A stretch of DNA of 58,833 bases from NCBI GenBank assembly GCA_937124615.1, contig CAKZKR010000050.1:1-58833 (forward strand). The letters are read 5' to 3'. Source of the DNA: an uncultured bacterium (GTDB lineage: Bacteria > Hydrogenedentota > Hydrogenedentia > Hydrogenedentales > Hydrogenedentaceae). Of this stretch, positions 25,893-35,312 are shown piece after piece. The position numbers were made by a program, and so were the translations under genes. The notes beneath the pieces are model-generated. The model was not told the DNA's origin. It worked only from the letters and a program-made list of their open reading frames with translations, and did not search any database. The stretch's first letter is position 1. Every line of letters starts with the position of its first letter.

Positions 25893-27935
25893 ATGCCGTT
25901 GTCTGATGACCAATGTCTCGACCAGTGGATACGACAACGGGATATAGATGTTTTTTCAGAACTTATATCCCGTCATGGCGGTATGGTCTATGGTGTGGCC
26001 CTTCGTCTTACCGATGACTCGAACACAGCATTGGAAATTGCTAAATCCTGTTTCAAGAAATTAATGCAGTCTGACAACCTCCCTCCTGTTCCTATTGCGG
26101 TCTATCTTCATCGCGAAGCCACTCGCGAATCGATGGCTGTAATTAAATCCCTACCTTTACCTTTTGAATCCTCCGCACCTGTTTTATGGAATCACACGAA
26201 GAAACGAATTGATGTGCTCATTGCAAATCTTTCAGATAAATTGTCTTATCCCATCATTCTTCATATTCTTGAAGGGCAAGAACCTGCAAACCTTGTTTCG
26301 TACTTACGTCTGCCCCGTGAAAGAATTGAAGAACGTATAGCGAAAGGCATGGAACATATCCGACGCGGATTAAGTCTTGTAAAAATCAATCTTAGCATAC
26401 CCCAATTAAACCAACTTCTTACTTCCAATGCTTATGAACCCTGTCCCGCACAATTAAATGAGGCGGTGCTTGCTCTTTTGCAAGAAACCTTGTCTCCAAA
26501 GCTGCCAATAACCAAAGTTCAGAGGAAAAAGAATAAAAAACTAATCGCTTTGCTTTCTTCTCTGGGTCTGGCAACGATTACTCTTTCACTTCTTCTTATC
26601 TTCATAATCTTTGTCCATAGAAAAGAGAAACCGGAAACAAATTCACTACTCGAAGTCAATATCCCTATACAAAAAGAAGTAGTGCCCCCTACACCTCCGA
26701 AGGAAAAAGCAAGCAACGAACCACAATCCTCAACAACTCCTGTTATTAATTCTTCAGGGCAAACAATACCCTCAAAGGAACAAAATAAAAAACTAAATAT
26801 CGATTTGAATAAAAAATTATTCCAGTTGCTATACAGTCGTTATGATGAACAACGAAAATCGAAAGAGGTACTTTATTATAACTCCCGAGATTTTCTACCT
26901 ACGGATGCTTTCTACTATTATTTATCAGCCGTGGAAAATATCCCGAATATCGATTTGTTAACATTCCAGCCAATATGGGAACTCCTTCTTGCGGGACCTA
27001 CCAATCCTATCCCTGATGATGTTATCAACACTTTCGTTAATTTTCAAGAAAGTTTTCAGTTGTGGCGTTCCGGTGTCTCTTATGAACGAGGCTTAATTCC
27101 ATCGCCGACGATACCCGGAGAAACCCCCTTTCCGATAGAATCTTTCCAGAACTTTTTTGAATTGTTTACCTTAAACCTACTAATAAGTAACCGTCAACCC
27201 AGTGATATTTTGATTCTGGACATCAATGGACTTTTACAATTTGCCGAATCTATTCAAAAACAAGTTTATGGGAAATTAATACACCTTCCTCTTTTTGCTA
27301 TTGAGGCCGTTGGAATCGCTCTTCGTGAATTTGCACGAATGCATTTACTTACTCCACAACAGCTTCGGGAGGGAATATCTATTCTGGAACGAGGCGAGAA
27401 GATTATACGAGATACGAACATTATAAATTATAATGAATATCGTCAGATTGTTCTATGGGCTCAAACAGAATTCCCAACAGTTCCTGCTTTGAAACAAGGC
27501 TTACAAAATTTTTTACAACAGCCCGAAGAAAAAGAATGGTTAAACAACATATCGGATTATGAAATCCAGTCTCGCTGGAATGATTTTTTAAAATTACCTG
27601 CAGAGGATAACCCGGCGAATGTAAATACATCCCCTCTGGAAGATTTACGAAAGATTATTTTTCCAAAGCGTACCGCTCTTGAACAACAGAAAAAACATGT
27701 GCAGGCAACACTACTTATGTCCCGCCTATTTCTGGCTATTGAATGGTATGCTCTGGATAACGCATCCTATCCCCCTTCATTGGAATATTTAGTACCTTCT
27801 TACCTGTCTGAAATTCCCACAGAAAAACTATCGGAAATGTCTATACAATATTCCTTTGAGGGGACAACATATCAGATACATACTTATGAAGGAATGTCCG
27901 CTTTCATCCCCTGGCGTGGAAATTATGAATATTGA
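25893..27935 (+). CDS. Sigma-factor-like protein fused to a membrane anchor and pseudopilin-like C-terminus
   Basis: A 680-residue protein. Residues about 5-70 resemble sigma-70 region 2 (QWIRQRDIDVFSELISRHGGMVYGVALRLT). About 110-165 resemble region 4 (LSYPIILHILEGQEPANLVSYLRLPRERIEERI). A helix at about 212-236 crosses the membrane (LIALLSSLGLATITLSLLLIF). The outside part has a Pro/Ser/Thr-rich linker, a long helical region, and an end resembling the tails of planctomycete pseudopilin-like proteins (FLAIEWYALDNASYPPSLEYLVPSYL). The recognition helices look weak, so real sigma activity is doubtful. It could be a membrane-bound regulator. It is co-oriented with the diguanylate cyclase downstream. 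Confidence 0.65.
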   Translation: MPLSDDQCLDQWIRQRDIDVFSELISRHGGMVYGVALRLTDDSNTALEIAKSCFKKLMQSDNLPPVPIAVYLHREATRESMAVIKSLPLPFESSAPVLWNHTKKRIDVLIANLSDKLSYPIILHILEGQEPANLVSYLRLPRERIEERIAKGMEHIRRGLSLVKINLSIPQLNQLLTSNAYEPCPAQLNEAVLALLQETLSPKLPITKVQRKKNKKLIALLSSLGLATITLSLLLIFIIFVHRKEKPETNSLLEVNIPIQKEVVPPTPPKEKASNEPQSSTTPVINSSGQTIPSKEQNKKLNIDLNKKLFQLLYSRYDEQRKSKEVLYYNSRDFLPTDAFYYYLSAVENIPNIDLLTFQPIWELLLAGPTNPIPDDVINTFVNFQESFQLWRSGVSYERGLIPSPTIPGETPFPIESFQNFFELFTLNLLISNRQPSDILILDINGLLQFAESIQKQVYGKLIHLPLFAIEAVGIALREFARMHLLTPQQLREGISILERGEKIIRDTNIINYNEYRQIVLWAQTEFPTVPALKQGLQNFLQQPEEKEWLNNISDYEIQSRWNDFLKLPAEDNPANVNTSPLEDLRKIIFPKRTALEQQKKHVQATLLMSRLFLAIEWYALDNASYPPSLEYLVPSYLSEIPTEKLSEMSIQYSFEGTTYQIHTYEGMSAFIPWRGNYEY

Positions 27936-28027
27936 ACTCGAGATATTATTGAATTTATAATATCCCAATACACTGAGGTTTTTACTGTAGCTATTTTTTA
28001 AGTGAGATAATTTAAGATTTTAATAAT

Positions 28028-28978
28028 ATGATTAACATCGAACTTGTTCTAATTATTATTTTTTTATCAGGGCTGGCACTGGTCATCGGTCTGTGGCTTT
28101 GGTTATGGAGAAGACTTGTGCGTATGAATAGTTCTTCTCCAACTGAAAGTCCTTTAATAGAGCCATCGGGGCTAAAGAAAGAGGATAACCAGAAATCGAG
28201 TAGTGAAATCGAAAAAACAAAGTTAGTTGTTCACGGTTTATTAAAGAACCTCGAGTCCCATGTTCAAACGCTACTCGACAATACAACCCGATATGGTAGT
28301 AATCTTGATGAACATGCAAGCCAATTAAAAAAAGCAGAAACATTAGCAACGATTCAACAGGTGGAACAACTCTTACTTCAAGAAGTTGAAACTATGAAAT
28401 CTTCCACCTATCGTTATCAACAACAACTCGACGATGCTCAGAAAAAATTAAAGGAACAGGAAAAGATTTTAGAGAAATTGTCCCGTGATGCAAATACAGA
28501 CTTTTTGACACAGGTTAACAATCGTGCTGCGTTTGATAAACGATTAAACGAAGAGTTTGCTCGTTACAAAAGATATGGACATATTTTCTCCATTATTTTG
28601 ATGGATTTAGATTTTTTTAAAGATATTAATGATACCTATGGACATCTCGCAGGGGACCGGGTGCTTCGTGCCGTTGCATCACTGCTGAATGATGAGAAAC
28701 GGGCTTCGGATTTCCTTGCTCGATACGGTGGTGAGGAGTTTGCATTAATTTTACCGGCAACCGATTCAAATTCTGCTTTAGTCGTAGCGGATAAACTCCG
28801 CAAGAAAGTTGAGACCACGACTTTCCGATACGAAAACTACTCTATTCATACTTCTCTCAGTGCAGGAATAACAACTGTTCTACCGGAGGACGCTACATCC
28901 ATAGATGTATTAAAACGGGCTGATGACGCAACCTATGAAGCAAAAAATAAAGGTAGGAATCAGGTTGTTGTAAAGTGA
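28028..28978 (+). CDS. Membrane-anchored diguanylate cyclase (GGDEF)
   Basis: A 316-residue protein that makes cyclic di-GMP from two GTP. It has an N-terminal helix at about 5-28 (LVLIIIFLSGLALVIGLWLWL), a coiled-coil linker about 75-155 (QQQLDDAQKKLKEQEKIL), and a GGDEF domain from about 160 (DANTDFLTQVNNRAAFDKRL). The active-site loop is GGEEF, and the inhibitory RxxD site is RASD five residues before it, so both synthesis and product inhibition look intact. No sensor domain is visible. With the nearby PilB and prepilin genes, control of surface attachment is a reasonable guess. Confidence 0.92.
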   Translation: MINIELVLIIIFLSGLALVIGLWLWLWRRLVRMNSSSPTESPLIEPSGLKKEDNQKSSSEIEKTKLVVHGLLKNLESHVQTLLDNTTRYGSNLDEHASQLKKAETLATIQQVEQLLLQEVETMKSSTYRYQQQLDDAQKKLKEQEKILEKLSRDANTDFLTQVNNRAAFDKRLNEEFARYKRYGHIFSIILMDLDFFKDINDTYGHLAGDRVLRAVASLLNDEKRASDFLARYGGEEFALILPATDSNSALVVADKLRKKVETTTFRYENYSIHTSLSAGITTVLPEDATSIDVLKRADDATYEAKNKGRNQVVVK

Positions 28979-28984
28979 TACGGC

Positions 28985-29010
28985 GTCAGACGCGTCGGAT
29001 CTGTCGGACC
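28985..29010. repeat. Three-unit 9-bp repeat (GTCAGACGC GTCGGATCT GTCGGACC)
   Basis: A degenerate array of the dispersed 9-bp repeat, in the 120-bp gap between the diguanylate cyclase and threonine aldolase genes. Confidence 0.7.
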
Positions 29011-29098
29011 TAAAACCACAAATGAACCGCCAATCCTCCATTTATTATAATAACCCGCAAATAAAATTATTCTATCCTAATGATAAGGTACCCTTTAT

Positions 29099-30109
29099 AT
29101 GCTCATCGATTTGCGTAGTGATACTGTAACAAAACCATCTCCCGGCATGCGTGAAGCCATGGCACAGGCCGAGGTCGGTGATGATGTTTACGGTGAAGAC
29201 CCAACTGTTATTGAATTGGAACAGTACTCCGCAGAACTCTTAGGAAAAGAAGCCGGGCTCTTCAATCCTACAGGGACGATGTCAAACCTGATCGCCTTTT
29301 TAACCTTAACCAATCCGGGGGACGCAGTAATCCTTGCAGAACAGGCCCATATAATTCACTATGAAGTAGGAGGCTTAACTCGTGTTGCCAATATACTACC
29401 GCTGACGGTTCCCGGAATACTTGGGAAAATTACGGAGGAAGATATTTGGGCTCGTTATAACACTGGTGAGGATGTTCATCACGCACCAACAACATTGGTA
29501 TCTATTGAAAATACAGTAAATCGTGGGGGAGGTGCTTATTATGATTATGAGGAAGTGTCCCGCATCGGTAGAGTATGTCGCCAACTTGGCCTGAAATTAC
29601 ATTGTGATGGAGCGCGAATATTTAACTCCGCAATTGCATGCAACATAGAAGCCCGATACCTTGCAGAACCTTGTGATTTAATAAACTTTTGTTTGTCAAA
29701 AGGTCTGGGTGCTCCTGCGGGTTCTGTGCTCTGCGGTTCTAAAGAACTTATTCAGCGTGCTCGAAAATTTCGTAAATTATTAGGTGGTGGGATGAGACAG
29801 GCGGGTGTTCTCGCTGGAGGTGGGTTATATGCCCTGAAACATCACATTGACGACCTTCGCAAAGACCACGAGCGTGCAACAATTTTTCGAAGAACGCTTG
29901 AAGAAAAGGGGTGGTTTTTTCCACTTCCTTCACCAACAAATATCCTTTTCGTCCGCGTTCCCAACGCTCCGAAATTTGTTCAAACACTACAGGAAAAAAA
30001 TATTCTTATCAATGCTGTTCTTGATGATTATATTCGAATCGTTTTTCATAGAGACATTACAGACACCCAATTCCAATATGTTCTCGAAACTTTTATAAAA
30101 TTATCCTGA
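29099..30109 (+). CDS. ltaE: Low-specificity L-threonine aldolase
   Basis: A 336-residue PLP enzyme that cleaves L-threonine or allo-threonine to glycine and acetaldehyde. It begins with the family block DLRSDTVTKPSPGMREAM and VGDDVYGEDPTV. The PLP lysine is K201 in FCLSKGLGAPAGSVLCG, and HIIHYEVGG carries the ring-stacking histidine. HCDGARIFNSAIA holds the aspartate for the pyridine nitrogen. Length is typical. It ends three bases before the MFS gene, so the two form one transcript. Confidence 0.94.
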   Translation: MLIDLRSDTVTKPSPGMREAMAQAEVGDDVYGEDPTVIELEQYSAELLGKEAGLFNPTGTMSNLIAFLTLTNPGDAVILAEQAHIIHYEVGGLTRVANILPLTVPGILGKITEEDIWARYNTGEDVHHAPTTLVSIENTVNRGGGAYYDYEEVSRIGRVCRQLGLKLHCDGARIFNSAIACNIEARYLAEPCDLINFCLSKGLGAPAGSVLCGSKELIQRARKFRKLLGGGMRQAGVLAGGGLYALKHHIDDLRKDHERATIFRRTLEEKGWFFPLPSPTNILFVRVPNAPKFVQTLQEKNILINAVLDDYIRIVFHRDITDTQFQYVLETFIKLS

Positions 30110-30112
30110 TAT

Positions 30113-31510
30113 ATGAGTTATCTATCCCTCCTTCGTAAAATTCCTTTAGTCCACGCCGTTATTGAATTAAATACAGCACCGCGTAAATATTTAGCATTTA
30201 CATCTTTTAATGTTATATCCTGGCAATGTATTGTGGGTCCTGCAATGGTACTATTTGCACGGACTATTGGTATGCCTGCGGACCGTGTCGGTATTCTAAT
30301 CTCGTTACTCCCTTTTACAACACTTCTTGCTGTATTTATGGTACCCCTCGTTACGCGTACAGGACCGAAAAATTTAATGCTATACACCTGGTTGGTACGA
30401 AATCTTATAATGATACCCATTTTTACCATGCCGTTTGTTATTACAAAATATGGGGATAAAGCAGGTTGGGCTTTGCTAATAATATTAACCCTGGGTTTTT
30501 GCCTGGCTCGGGCTATAGGTGCCGGTGGCTGGTTACCCTGGCTCCATGAAGTTGTTCCTTATGAGCAACGGGGGTTGTATTTTAGTGCGGAAGCAGGAAC
30601 GGTTCAACTTGTTAATGTGGCTATCCTGCTCTCACAGGGTTTCTTTCTCGGGAAAAGTCCAAGAATAGGACAATTTCTTGTCATTTATGCCGTTGGGATA
30701 TTCGGTGGGTTATTAAGCCTTTTCTGGATGGCTCGTGTTCCCGGTGGAAAGGGTAAAAAACGATCTATTCGATTTGAAGATTTTTACCGTCCTTACGGTC
30801 CTGTGTTTAAAGACAAAACTTATCTTCTTTTTCTTATACCTGCATTTCTTTCATTGAGCGCTACAAATTGGTTTGGTTCCGTTTATGTACTTTATATGAG
30901 AGATGTTTTAAAACTCTCCGAAAAAAGCATACTTACGATAAGTTCTCTTGGTAGTCTTTCTATTATGTTGACAGCACCGGCATGGGGGCGTTATTCTGAT
31001 CATTTTGGTAGTTCTCCCGCGATACTTCGTGCCTTACTTTGCCACGGACTGCTGGTAATACCGTTTGTTGAATTCATCCCTCGCTATCCCTGGGTATACT
31101 ATCTTGTGCCTATTCTTATTGTTTTGATAACTATTTTTTCTGCTGCATTCTGGACATCTATTCATCGTGCTATGTTGAACATGGTACCCGAAAGTGAACG
31201 AATACCCTATACCAACCTGTGGACTGTAACCTCTGGATTAGCATTGGGGATAACCCCTATTGTCGCCGGTCAAATAATCTACCGCTTTTCATGGACGGGT
31301 TTTCAGATTTGTTTTATTATCAGCGGGGCTCTATGTTTTCTTTCCGCTATCCTCTGCTATATTACTATTAAAGAACAAAAATCTTATTCACACCCACCCC
31401 TGAGTGATTTCCTTAATCCAAAATCTGCAATTACTGCTGTGTTAGAAGGTTTCTCTATTAGTTTCGGTTTCCCTCAAAATTCACAAAAAAATGGTATAAA
31501 TAAAAATTAG
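30113..31510 (+). CDS. MFS-type permease
   Basis: A 465-residue, about 12-helix transporter of the major facilitator type. Helices alternate from about 30; the conserved loop between helices 2 and 3 is weak (TRTGPKNLMLY). A central charged loop (VPGGKGKKRSIRFEDFYRPYG) divides the two six-helix halves. The second half has GRYSDHFGSS. It lies three bases downstream of ltaE, so an amino-acid-related cargo is possible, but nothing in the sequence decides it. The C-terminal tail is short and cytoplasmic. Confidence 0.8.
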   Translation: MSYLSLLRKIPLVHAVIELNTAPRKYLAFTSFNVISWQCIVGPAMVLFARTIGMPADRVGILISLLPFTTLLAVFMVPLVTRTGPKNLMLYTWLVRNLIMIPIFTMPFVITKYGDKAGWALLIILTLGFCLARAIGAGGWLPWLHEVVPYEQRGLYFSAEAGTVQLVNVAILLSQGFFLGKSPRIGQFLVIYAVGIFGGLLSLFWMARVPGGKGKKRSIRFEDFYRPYGPVFKDKTYLLFLIPAFLSLSATNWFGSVYVLYMRDVLKLSEKSILTISSLGSLSIMLTAPAWGRYSDHFGSSPAILRALLCHGLLVIPFVEFIPRYPWVYYLVPILIVLITIFSAAFWTSIHRAMLNMVPESERIPYTNLWTVTSGLALGITPIVAGQIIYRFSWTGFQICFIISGALCFLSAILCYITIKEQKSYSHPPLSDFLNPKSAITAVLEGFSISFGFPQNSQKNGINKN

Positions 31511-31535
31511 CCCTTATCTTTTTTAAAATAAAAAA

Positions 31536-31568
31536 CCCCTGAAGCCTATGGTTATGTTTTTCAGGGGG
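31536..31568. terminator. Bidirectional terminator between MFS gene and small hypothetical gene
   Basis: Stem CCCCTGAA / TTCAGGGG with a ~16-base loop. On the minus strand it is followed by TTTTTTATTTT; on the plus strand by ATTGTTTT. Confidence 0.7.
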
Positions 31569-31574
31569 ATTGTT

Positions 31575-31982
31575 TTATGCCATTATATCGATTGTGTGAT
31601 TATTTTTTTCTGCCGCTGTCGGGGCTGTAATTTCTGTGTTTTTCTTCTGTTCATTAACAGGTTCATTTCCTGTTTTCTGTGTCTTCGTCGAGACCTCTTC
31701 GGCTTTTTGTGGTATCAATGCGGTATGATCAACAAGAACCACATCTACTTCGAGCGGTTCCTTTGCTTCGGGGATGACCAATTCTCGCGGGATAAAAACA
31801 GAACCTGTTGGAATAATCGGCACAACCCCTAATCCTATAGGAATTTCTCCCTCTCTGTGCTGGACGGAGGCTGATGCTTCATCCGGACGAAATTCCGTCT
31901 CCTCTACCTTTTGTCCTTTTCCAATAAATCCACCCCGTGGTTTAACAATCCCTGTTAATATGTTCTCCAGTGTTATATTCAT
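31575..31982 (-). CDS. Hypothetical acidic, probably disordered protein
   Basis: A 135-residue protein without a signal peptide or membrane helix. The N-terminus MNITLENILTGIVKPRGG is the most ordered-looking part. The rest is rich in E, P, V and K, with hydrophobic Ile/Pro/Val patches (GLGVVPIIPTGSVFIP) and a charged tail (STKTQKTGNEPVNEQKKN). I chose ATG 31982 over ATG 31991 because AAGGATGAGG sits properly before it. A clear terminator follows. I do not recognise a family. Confidence 0.6.
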   Translation of the reverse strand: MNITLENILTGIVKPRGGFIGKGQKVEETEFRPDEASASVQHREGEIPIGLGVVPIIPTGSVFIPRELVIPEAKEPLEVDVVLVDHTALIPQKAEEVSTKTQKTGNEPVNEQKKNTEITAPTAAEKNNHTIDIMA

Positions 31983-32153
31983 AAGCCTCATCCTTGAGTT
32001 TTCTACATATCCTTCATCTATTTTATCGGCAAAATTTACATAAACTTTAGTAAATTTTTTATATTTTCTTATAATAATAGTTTTCCGTAAAACTTTTTTT
32101 AAACAAATTGTATATAATTAAAGAAAAAAACAGTTATTTTCTGGTATTTAAAT

Positions 32154-32651
32154 ATGACCATACACTTAAAAAAATATATTGTCCCTGAGACAGTCTGTGT
32201 ATCTAAAGAACCAACAACAAAACCTCTTGTTATGGAAAAGATAGCGGAGATTGCATCTTCAGGAAGAGAAAATTCGGAATGGCTAAAACATATTATTTTT
32301 AGCGGTTTGCAAACACGGGAAATGTTAGGTTCTACTGCTTTAACTCGGGGACTTGCTTTGCCTCACTGTAGAATTTCAGAAATATCCGACTTTATTATAG
32401 GAATACTTGTTTCGCCTGAAGGTGTTGCTTATGGTTCACTTGATGGTAAATTAAGTCGAGTGTTCGTTTTTGTTATAGCGCCCAAAGAAAGCGGAAACGA
32501 GTATCTCAATGTTATGGCAGAAATTGGTGCCTTCCTCTCGAAAGAGGAGAACATAATGTTATTAGCGGAATGTAACGATGATGAATTTCTCTACCAGACC
32601 TTTCTAAAACTCTGGGAGGAATATGTCGGAGATAATTCTCGGAACTCATGA
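32154..32651 (+). CDS. PTS EIIA domain protein (fructose/nitrogen type)
   Basis: A 165-residue single-domain EIIA-2 phosphocarrier, like PtsN or the EIIA of fructose systems. The phosphorylated histidine is H71 in TRGLALPHCRI (family TRxxxAIPH). The following FVFVIAPKESGNEYLNVMAEIGAFLSKEENI matches the EIIA fold (fPxxxHLxxLaxla). No EIIB, EIIC or HPr gene is nearby, so a regulatory role is more likely than sugar uptake. Its TGA overlaps the ATG of the TPR membrane protein by four bases (32648-32651), an unexpected operon partner. Confidence 0.85.
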   Translation: MTIHLKKYIVPETVCVSKEPTTKPLVMEKIAEIASSGRENSEWLKHIIFSGLQTREMLGSTALTRGLALPHCRISEISDFIIGILVSPEGVAYGSLDGKLSRVFVFVIAPKESGNEYLNVMAEIGAFLSKEENIMLLAECNDDEFLYQTFLKLWEEYVGDNSRNS

Positions 32652-34318
32652 GAATAGGTTGTGAAACAAATGTATGTGGAATTCAAGAGAAGGGGAATAA
32701 GAATGTTTTTTCGGGAATTCTATCAATATTAAAAAACCCCAGTTCCAGGTGCCTTTCATGGAACGCATTTCTTATCTCAATTATTATCGTTGTATTCGGA
32801 CCGTCAATTTACTACGACTTTGTTTATTATGATGATTTTACCTATACAGTCGCTAAAACGGACAGGGGTAATGTATGGACATACACTTTTCTGTCATGGG
32901 CATTAACTTCAACAGATGACGGCCTCTGGGCTCCTGTAACTAAAATATCTCATAGAATTGACACGCACCTCTTTGGAAACAAAGCGGGGGGACATCATAC
33001 GGTTAATGTTATTCTTCACATCATAAATTCTTTGATTTTGTGGAGACTTCTTTGCAGAATTACCGGTGATGGTTTGGTGCAATTCTTAGGAGTATGTCTG
33101 TTCGCAGTTCATCCACTACGAGTAGAACCTGTAGCCTGGATAGCAAGCAGGAAGGATTTACTTTCTTCTTTGTTCCTTTTCCTGATGCTTTTAAAATATA
33201 TCGATTGGTTAAAAGAGGGAAGGAAAAAAGATTACATTATTTCATTTTTACTTTTTGTTTTTTCTGCAATGTCAAAACCTGTAAGTGTTGTTTTCCCTCT
33301 GTTCCTTCCTGTTATAGATTTTATGTTATTGAAAAAAGAAAATCTACCGATAAAAAGAAATCTGTTTTTATATGTTCCTTTTTTCTTCATATCTATAATG
33401 CTTGCTCTTATTACCATTCATGCGGAGCAGGAGGCTATTATTCCTGTCTCTCTATCGCTTGAGGAAAAGTTATCGAGAATAATTGTTGCTACTTCTCTTT
33501 ATTTTCTTCTTACTTTTTTCCCTATAAATTTACATATACCTTACGGTATCGAGTACTATCCCTTATCTGGATGGACACAGGGTGTTCCTGTATACGACAG
33601 AATCGATATTGTTATTGTTTCTTTAACAGTAATTTTATTATCGGTGATGGTCTGGATTTTTTTAGGAAAACGGTATAAGAATAACTTTCTGTCTCTTATA
33701 CTTTTCGTTTTGCCATTGATACCTGTGGTTGGTTTTATACCCTTTGGTCATCATCTTATAGCGGACCGCTTTACCTATGCCTCTCATTTCGGTTTATGTA
33801 TCTTTATTTGCACACTACTCTCCGGAACTAAGGGAAAAACATATATTGTATTGAACACATTTTTGGCCGTCATTATTGTTATTCTATCCGTTGCCTCTAT
33901 TTCTTTTTATGTTCCTCTCTGGGAAAGAGGTGAGAAATTATTTAGGAATAGTCTGAAATATGAACCAAATAACTATGTAGCACTCTGCAATCTTGGATAT
34001 TCTTTAATACGACAGGATCGCTATATAGAATCTATTCCACATCTGAAAAAAGCTATAGAGGTTTATCCTTACAGAGCAGGTCCCTACAATGATTTAGCTT
34101 TTGTTTACCAGTCCTTGGGGAGATATAAGGAATCCATTAACTACTATCTTAAATCTTTAGAAATATCAGGTAATGACCCTGAAATTATGAGTAATATCGC
34201 TGTTGCCTTCTTTGAGATTGGTGACTATGAATCATCAAAGAAATTTGCGGAGAATGCCTTAAAAGTAAATCCAGGTTTGATAAATGCAAAAAAAATTCTT
34301 GAGATGATGAAAAAGTGA
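32648..34318 (+). CDS. TMTC-like membrane protein with C-terminal TPR repeats
   Basis: A 556-residue protein. A GT-C-like membrane half of about 10-11 helices is followed by TPR repeats (about 430-556: YVALCNLGYSLIRQDRYIES, PYNDLAFVYQSLGRYKESIN, PEIMSNIAVAFFEIGDYESS). The first outside loop carries D62-D63 in YYDDFTYT, as in GT-C glycosyltransferases such as the TMTC O-mannosyltransferases. The conserved block LFAVHPLRVEPVAWIASRKDLLSSL is typical of bacterial members. Fifteen of its twenty arginine codons are AGA/AGG, unlike uvrB. A lipid-linked sugar transfer reaction is inferred. Confidence 0.8.
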   Translation: MRIGCETNVCGIQEKGNKNVFSGILSILKNPSSRCLSWNAFLISIIIVVFGPSIYYDFVYYDDFTYTVAKTDRGNVWTYTFLSWALTSTDDGLWAPVTKISHRIDTHLFGNKAGGHHTVNVILHIINSLILWRLLCRITGDGLVQFLGVCLFAVHPLRVEPVAWIASRKDLLSSLFLFLMLLKYIDWLKEGRKKDYIISFLLFVFSAMSKPVSVVFPLFLPVIDFMLLKKENLPIKRNLFLYVPFFFISIMLALITIHAEQEAIIPVSLSLEEKLSRIIVATSLYFLLTFFPINLHIPYGIEYYPLSGWTQGVPVYDRIDIVIVSLTVILLSVMVWIFLGKRYKNNFLSLILFVLPLIPVVGFIPFGHHLIADRFTYASHFGLCIFICTLLSGTKGKTYIVLNTFLAVIIVILSVASISFYVPLWERGEKLFRNSLKYEPNNYVALCNLGYSLIRQDRYIESIPHLKKAIEVYPYRAGPYNDLAFVYQSLGRYKESINYYLKSLEISGNDPEIMSNIAVAFFEIGDYESSKKFAENALKVNPGLINAKKILEMMKK

Positions 34319-34322
34319 AGGA

Positions 34323-35138
34323 TTATATCTCTATTGGTGGAAACTCTGGTTGTATAATTTTCTGACCTAATACCATCTCTAACATTCCAAAATTCTCATA
34401 ACGGAACTGCTCCGCATGTTTATATCCGCAGTGCTTACCTTTTTCTGCTGTGTATTCTCTAACTGCATTTGCTATCAACTGGTTTCTTGTGTTTCTATCT
34501 GCATCTTTGAGACCGGAGATATCTATACCGAGTATTTCCGCCTCCAACATTAAAGATCCGAATGTAAGTTCCATTTGCGTCTCGTGTTTGAGTAATGCAT
34601 CTATTTTTACTTCTATTGTATCTGTGATGTCAACAAATGTTTTTGCACTCTCGGGTTTCTTTGCAAACCAGTATGCTTCTGATACGAAGTGCAGAGGATA
34701 TAAACCCGGTGTCCCAAAGTTCGGATTACTACAAAATGATATTGCTTCATAGGTAGTAAGTGCTGTGACTCTATGATCAGGGTGGTCTTCCCCATTCGCA
34801 AAAGGGTCCCAACTCAAGACTATGTTCGCTTTAACCTCTCTAATCATATCAATAATTATATTTCTTATGTATTTTCTTGGAATGTCTTCTAATTCCCCAT
34901 CAATAAAGTTTCCAAATCTTACCTCTTTCAGACCAAGTATTTTGCCTGCATCTATTGACTCTTGTTTTGACCTCACAATTATCTCACTCTCCCTGAGTGT
35001 ATATGTTCCTTTTCTATTATCCGTAAGTATAAGTTCGTAAACAGGATAGTTATATTCTTTTACCCACCTGTAAATTGTTCCTGCACACATAAATTCCATG
35101 TCATCTCCATGAGCAACAACAACTAATACCGATTTCAT
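34323..35138 (-). CDS. PIG-L / LmbE-family zinc deacetylase
   Basis: A 271-residue enzyme of the GlcNAc-PI de-N-acetylase family, which removes acetyl groups from amino sugars using one zinc. The zinc motif is AHGDDMEF (usual AHPDDE, P to G), with a second ligand in GEDHPDHR. I chose ATG 35138: the upstream ATG at 35153 lies inside the ribosome site AGGAGGGG that precedes 35138. Its first eight or so arginines are all AGA or AGG. It converges with the TPR gene, 4 bp between stops. DnaA boxes lie just upstream. Confidence 0.88.
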   Translation of the reverse strand: MKSVLVVVAHGDDMEFMCAGTIYRWVKEYNYPVYELILTDNRKGTYTLRESEIIVRSKQESIDAGKILGLKEVRFGNFIDGELEDIPRKYIRNIIIDMIREVKANIVLSWDPFANGEDHPDHRVTALTTYEAISFCSNPNFGTPGLYPLHFVSEAYWFAKKPESAKTFVDITDTIEVKIDALLKHETQMELTFGSLMLEAEILGIDISGLKDADRNTRNQLIANAVREYTAEKGKHCGYKHAEQFRYENFGMLEMVLGQKIIQPEFPPIEI

Positions 35139-35158
35139 ATTACCCCTCCTCATTCAAT

Positions 35159-35178
35159 TTATCCACATATTTTCCACA
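35159..35178. promoter_or_regulatory. DnaA box pair between LmbE gene and dnaN
   Basis: A perfect DnaA box TTATCCACA (35159-35167) and a close one TTTTCCACA (35170-35178), 2 bp apart, followed by about 130 bp of very AT-rich DNA up to the dnaN stop. Confidence 0.6.
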
Positions 35179-35312
35179 ACGGATGTTAATAAAATATTAA
35201 TTAGAATATATTATGTTTTTAAATATTTAAAAATTAAAGACTTATATAAAAAACATAGAAAAACATTCAAAATGCTATTAAACTATACTTTTTCACAACT
35301 TATTAACAGAAA

